Origin: Glandiceps talaboti
Taxonomy: Eukaryota; Hemichordata; Enteropneusta; Spengelidae
Assembly: GCF_964340395.1 (NCBI RefSeq)
Contig: NC_135553.1
Location: 5,029,501-5,093,500, forward strand
DNA: 64,000 nucleotides
Reading direction: 5' to 3'
Shown here: positions 34,025 through 43,238 of the stretch, piece after piece
How the letters are laid out: the number at the start of each line of letters is the position of its first letter
Numbering within the stretch: the stretch's first letter is position 1
Notes under the pieces: model-generated
The model's database searches: none
What the model was told of the DNA's origin: nothing
What the model saw: only the letters and a program-made list of their open reading frames with translations
Program-made: the position numbers and the translations under genes

Positions 34025-34186
34025 ATGTAACTTTGCCGACCAATGCTGACATGAAACCTAGGAAATCAGAACAGATGATTATAAAGTGGTGAAAGGAGTA
34101 ACTGAAAGTGCAATCTTCTTTTTTTCCTTTTTTAGCAAAATATTAGAAAATAACTGATTGTTGTAAATAGTTTCTGTACTATGGGG

Positions 34187-34239
34187 ATGACTGAAGATGT
34201 CTCAACTTTATCAAAATATGTGAAACAGTGTTCTTTGAC
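34187..34239 (+). ncRNA. Weak SECIS candidate in the MSRB1 3' UTR
   Basis: ATGA at 34187-34190, AA at 34204-34205 and TGAC at 34236-34239 have roughly the order required of a SECIS core (ATGA, apical AA, TGA). The helix between them is imperfect (GAA/TTC plus a few pairs) and the spacing is on the long side. No better match was found by eye in 34025-35200. The element must exist; this placement is tentative. Confidence 0.15.
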
Positions 34240-36832
34240 TGTGTTATTAGATGAATGTGAATACATGTAGATGCACTGTGATAGGTGCAAATGTGTTAAA
34301 AGTATATGTTTGATAGCAATGTATAGTAGATCTGTACATAGCATGTACATTGTATATGCATGGATGTATATCTCCCCTAATGCATCAATGGTAGTATGTG
34401 ACGATACTGTGTAGATATGAGTGGTTGTATCGAGTCCTTGTCATGGAGTGTATGCTGCTGTGAAATACTACAATTTTTTAGTCAACCTTTCTTCGAGTCA
34501 GAGGAGATGATTTTAAGAGAGATGTATCTTCTAGGTTTCATGTCAGTCATTTTATTCAAGGTATGAAGTGAGTCCAGGGATATGTAGTTTTGACATTCTG
34601 AGTCTAGTCTATGAAGCTTTTTGACCCAAACCCCGACACCAGGGGAGGTTAGAATGGCAGAAACTTAGCTGACATGTTATAACTACCAGCTCCTGTACTG
34701 TCACAGCATACCACAATGTAAGCTATGCATCAATGATGAATAATTTTCTTGCTGTACTTTGTTCCAATTTCTTTACTAATCATCAGCTTCACAAAATGTA
34801 AGATACAACGTCTTGCTGCCTTATTAGAGTACTTCAAAAACACCAACACAAAGGGAAGTGAGCAACACCACTTCCAAATTTGAAAAATTTATCATTATTG
34901 CCTGGACAAGATTCATTATTTGATGTATAGCAACACTTTTTCTTCTTTATCTTTAAATTTTGTTTTTCAAAAACCTTTCAAAATTATGAGTTGATTTGTA
35001 TTTTGATGAAAGGGTGATAAAAAGAGAAACATGGCCTTCCTAAAACATCTAAGTAATCTTATCAAAATACCCACTATCATATCACTAGATAAGTTTTAAG
35101 TCAGGATTTTTCTACATTATGAGTTCAGAAAACATCAACAGAACTAATTTAAACAGCTGTTTTCCAAATTTCTTCAAAGGAAAACAGTCAAATTGGTTCG
35201 AAACCAGTTTTATCTTTTCTATTATTACTGATCTTTGGCTATTATTACATTATAAAGGAAGTCCTAACATATCAAAACAACGCCTCAAATTACAAGATAG
35301 CATCCATACATACATCACTTATCACACCAATCCATGTTGTGAGAGACATCTTGTTTGGACTCCCAGACTATCTTGACCTTTACCCCCTGACCTGACTATA
35401 GAGGTCAAACTGGTGTAAGTATACATTTGCAGTTTACAGACAAAGCAGTGTGCAAGTAGAGGAAGGAGAAAGATTTGAATAATCAGAGTGATGTAAAAAC
35501 AAATTTTTTTCCTTGAGATTCATACTAAGTTTTAGATTATAGAAGTGTTATTTTTTGATGTTATATATATCTGGAATATACAAAATAATTTGACTTTCTT
35601 AGAATTCTTGTGCAATGGACAATACAGCTGAAAAGTCACTGTTAGAGTTGACTAGCATAATGATAGCTCATTGTTACTACACGAGGCTGGCATTGACACC
35701 ATGCCATGTGTTATCAATTGAAAGGATGTTATGCTTGCACCAGTCCGATGCCACCACCAGGCTAGCCAAGCATCCACATCAAGCTGACACAGGGATAGCA
35801 AATCAAAAAAAAAAAGATTTCTGAAGATGTGCTGTACTATTGTTGTAGCTTTGGCTTGGCTTACTATATATGTACATGTGATATTAAAAAGAGTATAGAG
35901 TAAATGTAGAATAAATTTGTATACTTGTTACAGAAAGTTATGACAGAGCGTTTTTAACCATTTGTACAACTTTGAAACCATTATGAAATGGATAACATTT
36001 TGTAAGCTTTGACTGGCTTTAAACATAATTTGATGATATAATTTGTGATCAAAGAATCTATTACATGATATAGTATTGAAATTCTGCAACTATCTACATT
36101 GAATGGATTTTAACTTCCAAGTAGCTACATGTATTTTGGCATTTTAGAGTGGCCACCAAGTTATTATACCAGTTTTAAAATAATCAAGATTTTCTATATA
36201 TTGGGTGAAGTGTGAATATTTGTAACACACAGAATTTGTACTAGTTTGAGAAGTACTGTAGGATCTATTTTTGATGGCGGTGATGTGGATAAATTCCTCT
36301 ACCAAGGGAGTATTTGTGTGTACACAAATAATTATGAGATGAGCAAAACAGGATGAACTGTAGAAATTTGGTAGGAATGGCATATTTTGACTGAACTGTT
36401 TACAAAAGCATTTTCAAAAGATGATTTTTCACTTGCCAATGGTAATGTCCATTTTATTCCTCCATTATTAAAGAAGGAAAAAACTTTCTATTGAACTCCA
36501 ATGGTTGTGTTTGCCATATACCGTAACTGTGGTTTGTAATAGTAGTCGCTATGGTAATATAACAGTACTTGATAGTTGTGTATACTTGATAGTTGTGTAC
36601 CAATAAAGTCAATATATATGGAAAACAAATTGTGTGCAGGTAATTCATCTTTGAAGTGATTTTTTGTGTTCATTGATGTTATTGTAACAAATATTACCTC
36701 AATAACAAATATACATCAGCTTGGCCATGTAATTTAACCAAGACTTGCACAGACATACTATAGTTATTCAGCTGGTTGATATTTGTATGCAGCAGGACTA
36801 AAAATAAATTGTTTGTTCATGTATATGAGCAG

Positions 36833-37001
36833 CAGTGTGCCCTCTAATGATAGCCAAATTTTGTTGTTGTGGGTCAAAATAAGAAAAAATAGCATTTCTT
36901 GTGAGTCACCACATAGTAAGAGATAGGAGAACACCAAACTTGGGTACGTCACTAGAATTTTTGTGTCAGTGGTGTGTCAAATTGGCTTAGAGGGCACACT
37001 G
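36833..37001. mobile_element. hAT-type MITE, copy 2
   Basis: Ends CAGTGTGCCCTCTAATG and, reversed from the right, CAGTGTGCCCTCTAAGCC are inverted repeats. They are flanked by identical 8-bp direct repeats ATGAGCAG at 36825-36832 and 37002-37009. The 169-bp interior matches the copy at 31299-31459 (shared TTCTTGTGAGTCA-like, TAGTAAGAG and GTGTCAAATTGGCTT). CAGTG termini plus an 8-bp duplication define a hAT non-autonomous element. Confidence 0.9.
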
Positions 37002-38662
37002 ATGAGCAGCTTATGGATATCAGGTTATACCCAGTATTGATGTATACGTGCACACCAGCAGCACTGTCTATTTTGAATATTTTATTTACACAATAGCAGT
37101 AACACCAATCTCTTATCTTAATATGTAAAAAAAAACCTAAAAAATTCACAGATAACATTTAAATCCAACAAAATAGAGTTATCATAGCATATTACAAACT
37201 TGCTGACATGAAGTGTTCATATGTCAAGTTGTATTCAACTTCATTCATACTGACAATTGTATTCAGGTACTAAAATTAGAATTGTATGTAGAGTGCGATA
37301 TCTGAAGAAGGGTATATAAGAACTATACATAGAACCTTAGTCTGAGTTTATGTCATTGTATTCATCAGACAAACCACCTGATTGTTCAACCTATTAATGG
37401 GAATAAGTATACTATTATAGGAATGATGATATTACTACTACAGTAACTGTACAATGTTAGTTTCAATGTTAGGACGTTAATCCCATTGGAAAATGCTTGT
37501 GAAATGGAGATTGACGTTGGGTTTTGGATGTTTCAGAGTATACCAGGTTGACAAAAGTTTGTACAATGTGAAATTAATATCTCTTACATGGTTGGGTTCA
37601 GTGTCATTCTCTTGTACAAATATATTTCAGTTTCAATGTTGATGATGATCATACATTTCCAAACGATGATAATACAAACCATAACAAGTGCCCGAAACTT
37701 GGTTACTTTGATGGCTGGTCTTTGTGATAAAGAATACAGTTTTAACATGTACTCCGCTCCAGTTGTGGTTATATCATCTCTGACCTTGCTTGACACAAAT
37801 AACTCACAAGTTTGTAGCCAATATCCTGAAAACTCTCATTACATAATTGATAATTAACTGCATAATAGATAAAACTTTGTCATGTGTTTCAAATGGTATT
37901 ATGAACAGCATAAATCATTTAAGGAAAGAATTTCATTTTAAAAGCAATATATACGGTCAGAAATGCCAACTCAGCTTTGGATTGCCGAAGAACTCAGGCT
38001 AATGAAATAGATATCCTAACTTGTCTTCTCTTAGAAACTAAATGTTTAGTCAGTTATATAACATACACAGGATATATAAGATGGGAAAACATACACTGGA
38101 TCAGGATATATAAGATGTAAAATATACACAGGATATATAAGATGGAAAAAAATAAATGTGCATCAATTATGTGTTTTTTCATCATAAATATTTATTTGCA
38201 ATTACAGCATGAGACAAATCTATGTTCAGGTCCATTTACAGCTAAAATGTGTCTAGAGTATCAACTAATAAACCTGATTTCTCCTTCTTTCCCCATCTCC
38301 ATCCTCCCCTCCCCACCCCACCCCCACCCCATCCCTACTTTCTTCATCAATACCAAAACAATTTTATAAAGTACAGGTTTAGATTCTTTGCATTAGTTTT
38401 AACTGGGGTATTATTTTTTTTCATAAGGCAACAATATATTCCCTGAAAATTGTTGAAATATTAATACTACACTACACTGTGCATGTCAAGTATAGAGGTC
38501 TAATTTATCTATTAGTAGTATAGTAATGAGTTGAAATCGTGATTCACTGGGGTGCTAATTATAGTAGAGGAGGCGATCAGGCTATAAACGTAAACATGTA
38601 CTACGAAGGTCAATTCAGGCAAAATAACGAATGTAAAATAGCAATGAACGATTAGCCGACAT

Positions 38663-38686
38663 CTACATCGGATTTTAATCAGATTG
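38663..38686 (+). repeat. 24-bp copy of a foldback-element end downstream of THUMPD1
   Basis: The sequence CTACATCGGATTTTAATCAG plus ATTG is identical to the right end of the element at 40304-40768 and inverted relative to its left end. It ends next to CCTATTAG. No partner end was seen on its own side, so it is a solo end or part of a larger inverted pair around THUMPD1 exon 3. Confidence 0.7.
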
Positions 38687-38969
38687 CCTATTAGTCTTAA
38701 TTATTGTTTGAAATAACATTTTCATCATTAAACAACAGAAAGACATAATAATCTTTTGTGAGTTAAGAAAGACTAAACACCAACAGTCAGATGACAACTA
38801 CCCCCCACCCCCCCAACCCCAAGTAACATGTACAATTCTTAACATACATTCAAAATACATGCCATTGTATAGGAAAATACACAATGCATCTGGCAACTGT
38901 AACAGATCTTTTGAGAGTTGAAGTCAACTCTGTATAGATGTATCGACACGGACAGCCATATAATTACAT

Positions 38970-41900
38970 TCATGAGTCATCATCCGCTTCCTCTATCATG
39001 TCTGAAATCCAAATTGGTAGGCTGGGTATTGGATCTTCTTTAAACAGATGTTCCGTTGATTTTTTCTTTGTTTGTTCGGTATCCTCCTCAACTTGTGCAG
39101 AAGTTTCTTCTTTGTTTTGTACCTCCTCAGATTTCTGACATGTGTTCCCTTCAGAGTTAGCATTCTGCCCAGCTGTATCAATATTTGTGGGAACTTTTTC
39201 CTGATTGGGTTTTTGACTATCGTCTCTTCTTGGGTGACTACCTCCACTTTCTTCACGTCTCTTACTACTGTCACTGCGGGTGCGTCTATGTTCACTTTCC
39301 TCACGTCCCTGACTACTGTCACTGCGGGTGTGTCTATGTCCACTCTCCCCATGTCTCTTACTACTGTCACTGCGGGTGTGTCTATGTCCCTTATCACCAC
39401 ATCTCTGACTGTTATCACTGTCAGTGTGTCCATGCTTAGTTTCTTCCAGTCTTTGACTATTGTAGTTACAGGAATCTCTATTTTTAGCATCAGTGGGTGT
39501 AAGGCCCTTGCATACACTGCTTAGCAAATCAAGGCCATCCACAATAGATTTTTCATCAATGACAGAATCTTCTGCATCAAGACTGGGTCTTTGACTGTCG
39601 ACGTCCCCAACATCAACTCGACTTTCTGTGACTGATTTATGTTGATAATCAGCAATAACGTAGCCTTGTGCATCTCCAGAGAGTGTCTGACTTGGGTCAA
39701 CTATGAGTGGATATGCTGATTGGCAGATAGATGGGTCAAAGTTACCTACACTAGCCTCACTAGATTTCTTATCAGCTTTAGTTTGTTTATCTTTACCAGC
39801 TTTGTCAGGCAATGCTTCATTAGGTGTGTCTGTGACTGCTTCTCCTGCAACTAAGTGGAGATTATACCTGTGCAAATCTCTGAAATCTCGGACAATGCTC
39901 ATGCAACAAACATTTTTAACAACCTCACAGATGACTGTATAATCTGGACACAGCAAGTCAACTTTATGATATGAATTTTTGGATGTAACTTCTTTGGCTA
40001 ACATTTCAATAATTTCTTGTTTGTTGTGACTGTTATTATACCTGGCTTTATACTCCACTGAGAAAGTTTTCCTTTTTGTGCCTGCTTTATGAAACACTGG
40101 ATTACACAGGTCAGCACACAAATTTCTCATACGTTCTGGAAAAGCCTTACACGTGCCCTGTACAGGAATCATTCGCAAAATGTGTCGCACTATCTTCTTT
40201 TTATTTTCAGCAATGTCTGAGAAAATTTCATAAGCAAATTCACTGGGATTGGGTATCTGAAAAAGGAAAAATATGCCTATATCAGTAATAGTATATCTTA
40301 TTGCAATCTGATTAAAATCCGATGTAGTGAACACTCACGATTTCTTTTTGGTTGTCACATTTACTGTTGTTTGTTCTTTTGTGAGGGCTTGTTACATACA
40401 TCTGACACAATGCCATAGGTTTCCCGAACCACACGAGAGCACCAAGTGAATCACTCAATCAATGAAAACATGTAATACATGAAACATACAGGTACAGTAC
40501 TTCAAAGCACTCAGTTCGAAAACAGCATGAGCACAGAGCACAGACAACGATGTTATCATTATTGTTTGGTAATTCTCTTTCTTTCAATTTTGAACGTTGA
40601 ATGTTATATTGTAAGACAGATTCTTGTTGGCTACTCGTAAGTACGAGATTGGGTTCAGGAAAACCTATGGAATTGTGTCAGATGTATGTAACAAGCGCTC
40701 ATGAAAGAACAAACGACACTAAACGTAACAGCACAAAGTGTACACTACATCGGATTTTAATCAGATTGATCTTGTTGTTACATAGCAAATTGTGGTGTTT
40801 CATTTAATTTCATACCATTTCACCAGAGAGCCACCCACCACATCTTAGTTACTGAAGTTCCAATGATGTCACTGGTTAGCATCGCGACAGGGTGTACCAG
40901 ATTTGGCAAAGTGAGGGCTTTGATTTTCAGTTTGGCTTCTGATCATATGGCAATGCTTAAATTTAAAACTGTGAATAAATCTAAGCTGCATTTACAACTA
41001 GGAACATTACAGTAGTGTCAGGGGTTAGGCATGTTTTTATATTTTGGTAAAAATTAGTGCACCAGGAACAACACTGAAAATGTGTGATCATGTCATGTTT
41101 GCTATTTTTTTGCTACAACACTTATAAGTATTCTACCCTCACTTCAGGCCCCAAAGATGGCCAAACTATGAAATCTGTTATCTGTCTGACAACTGGAATG
41201 TGGCAAACAGACTGACGCTATCAGTAAACTAGATGCAAGCATGTGAGCACTGTACTAGAAATCATAACACATGGTTCAGAACACGGAACGCTGTAAACAG
41301 ATGGAACATTGTATTTTTTGTAAAATTAGTTTTCACTGTTGTTTTATACATGTGCAGTTTCTCTATGATCCTGAAGTCAATGAAGATTTCATCAAATCAT
41401 TTAGTTTCCCTAAACGCACTGTTACACATCTCTGAATTGTTTACTAGTGATGATTACCATGATATATGTTTGAATAAGTACAGTAACATAAATAATTGAA
41501 ATTAAATTACAACAGAAAAATTCTCAGATATGCATGTATGGTTGATGGATTAGTCAAAATTATGGTGTATTTAGTTTACCTTGGCTTTGATGAAGACAAC
41601 ATTAAGTGCACCGCTGTCAACAGCTTGAAATCGTCTGTTCTTTTTCTTGTTCTGAGCTTTCAACTTTTGTGTTTCTTTCTTCAGTGCTGCTTCAATATCA
41701 TCATCTGATTCTAAAATGGAAATGGAAATAGGTTACTTAAAATCTTAACATTAGATCAGAGATATAAGCATCTTTCAAGTACATTGTATTACCAATGGCA
41801 TGGACCTATAAAGGCACAGCAGCCCTTCATAGTTCTTCATCTCCCTCAGGAGCATACAATCTACTGAAGCCCCAGAAAACACATACAATTAAATCCTTTA

Positions 41901-42675
41901 CAATGCAGCCAATGATCTAGCAGCTCCCAATTTATACAGCTGGGTTGACTGTGGCACAAATTGAGGTTCAAATCTTGACCAAGGACTTTACCATTTGTCA
42001 GTGTGGTTCACCTGGTAACCAGCAGACACTAAGCAAGCCATCCAACTATTTGACCTTCATGACTTCATGACTGTAGGTAGGTATTCATGTAGCATTGTGT
42101 AGCACTGCATTGTCACCCAAGGTTGTGATATACCGGAATTATTTGATTTGTCTTCAGTGTATTATACATATACACACAACTTAAAATTTGACAATAGGAC
42201 TACCCAAGAAGAAGTCTAAATGACATTTTGTAACAAACAATCTCACATGGGAGTAATCAAGGGGAGGGGACCAACAGGTGACAACTATATGCACAACTCC
42301 AACGAATGACACATGTGCTTGCCTTAAGAAGTGAATTCACTGACTGATAAATCTATCCAAATTCCAATGGTATACCGTATAGTATACTCATTATGCCACT
42401 GACCAGCACAACTGATGTCCATTCCTTGTTGACTGCTTACCTGCAGCTGAAGATTCTTCAGACATAACTTCTGGGCCATAAATCTTATCAGCATATTCAG
42501 ATAAGACATTGTATGCTTCCCTTACACAAAATTTCTCATTTCTATTACATGTTATGAGAAAACCTGTCATTCCAACTTGCAAAGTCTCCAGCCCCTTCTT
42601 TCTTTTTTTGGCCACTGATTTTTTATAGAATTGTTTGCCTCTTTTCTTCCCACATTGTGCACCTCCTTCTGACAT
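38970..42675 (-). CDS. THUMPD1: THUMPD1 (tRNA acetyltransferase adaptor) with extended repeat tail
   Basis: Three coding exons, 42675-42441, 41710-41580 and 40256-38970, join in phase to 550 residues (human 353). The basic N-terminus (KKRGKQFYKKSVAKKRKKG) is followed by GFLITCNRNEKFCVREAYNV and YADKIYGPE, as in human. DDDIEAALKKE and SGALNVVFIKAK precede the THUMP RNA-binding domain at about 145-262, with HILRMIPVQGTCKAF, FSVEYKARYNNSH and VDLLCPDYTVICEVVKNVCC. THUMPD1 (yeast Tan1) binds tRNA and assists NAT10/Kre33 in making N4-acetylcytidine in the D-arm of tRNA-Ser and tRNA-Leu. The C-terminal ~250 residues are not in the human protein. They are acidic and Ser/Lys-rich and contain four 16-residue repeats like GHRHTRSDSSKRHGES, resembling an RS domain. 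The gene is divergent from POLDIP3, with 563 bp between start codons. Confidence 0.95.
39225..39430 (-). repeat. 48-bp coding minisatellite in THUMPD1 exon 3
   Basis: Four tandem 48-bp units encode 16-residue repeats with the core HTRSDSS. The plus-strand unit contains TACTGTCACTGCGGGTGTG and CTATGTCC. The most conserved part is CACTGCGGGTG. Other frames across the array are also open, which explains long antisense frames here. Confidence 0.92.
40304..40768. mobile_element. Foldback element with 9-bp target duplication in THUMPD1 intron 2
   Basis: The inverted ends (CAATCTGATTAAAATCCGAT on the left, its complement on the right) extend inward for roughly 100-130 bp with gaps. Paired segments include TACATACATCTGACACA/TGTGTCAGATGTATGTA and CCATAGGTTT/AAACCTATGG. 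Flanking direct repeats ATCTTATTG (40295-40303) and ATCTTGTTG (40769-40777) agree at 8 of 9 positions. The 9-bp duplication and long arms suggest the same transposition type as the element at 3104-3941, but the ends are unrelated in sequence. There is no coding capacity. Confidence 0.82.
41925..42060 (+). repeat. Decayed interspersed repeat with tRNA-like box B
   Basis: ACAGCTGGGTTGACTG, then GAGGTTCAAATC, then GACCAAGGACTTTACCA resemble a widespread marine-invertebrate repeat built around AGCTGGGT-GACTGG and GGTTAAGT-TTGCCCAAGGAC. GGTTCAAATC also fits an RNA polymerase III box B. The surrounding sequence does not fold as a tRNA. Assignment is from memory of similar repeats and is tentative. 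It lies in THUMPD1 intron 1. Confidence 0.35.
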
Positions 42676-43238
42676 TGTTTCTACAAAACAAACGCAAATA
42701 AAATGTGTTATATAGGCTGCTATAATACCACAAGTACTATCATCTCTTACACACATGGACTATGATGAAATTTAGTACAACTTTTCATTAGAGGGCGCTG
42801 TCACAACAATTTACAGGTCCTATTTCTGCGAAATGAAAACTAGTCAAATATACGTACAGTGTAACATAACACACGAACTGAAATGTGGTTTTCAACTTAT
42901 AAAAGCAAAATACAACATATTTTCGTGTTACCTTCCCCTTTTCAAGTGTAAAAGTCTCTGAATCCCCTTCCACAAACTTGTCGTTCGTACACACGCGTCT
43001 TCAATTTGTGTGTGTATGTTGGTTGGTATTCGATTTCTCCACACTCTCAAAAATAACCTGGGTATTTTAGACGAGTCATTCGTTTATCTGAATATTCCCT
43101 GTCCAAGTTGAAACAGGGTTTTATTTAAATCAAACTAAAGTGTATTGGAAAGTCAAACCTTTAACACAGGTTCAATATTTGGGCAAACACTTAAAGCGCA
43201 ATAGGTTGAGTGAAGCCGTAGAAAACGAACAAACAAAA
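42676..43238. promoter_or_regulatory. Divergent promoter region of THUMPD1 and POLDIP3
   Basis: 563 bp separate the two start codons, which point away from each other. No TATA box is obvious near either start. TCATTAGAGGGCGCTG at 42785-42800 is a strong match to a CTCF-like motif and contains the recurring GGGCGCTGT box. POLDIP3 begins AAAAATGGCGGATG, a YY1-like motif over the initiator codon. A shared promoter is inferred from geometry. Confidence 0.55.

Larger units (their letters stand above)
34025..38969. other. MSRB1 3' UTR and convergent intergenic region to THUMPD1
   Basis: A perfect 7-bp inverted pair (GGCAAAG and CTTTGCC, 34014-34036) straddles the MSRB1 stop codon. AATAAA hexamers at about 35911 and AATAAAG at about 36603 are possible polyadenylation signals. 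The stretch also holds the hAT MITE at 36833-37001, three GGATATATAAGATG units at 38068-38145 and a C-rich tract near 38310. No further gene was recognised. Confidence 0.6.

Noticed and set aside
34394-34432. CGATAC/GTATCG hairpin as the MSRB1 SECIS
   Set aside because: It lacks the apical AA and the TGA on the 3' side at the required place.
38996-39524. Long frames on both strands inside THUMPD1 exon 3
   Set aside because: By-products of the 48-bp minisatellite, which is open in several frames; the THUMPD1 frame is the one continuous with the THUMP domain.
41950-42030. tRNA gene suggested by a box B-like GGTTCAAATC
   Set aside because: No acceptor stem, D-arm or anticodon arm can be folded around it; better explained as an old interspersed repeat.
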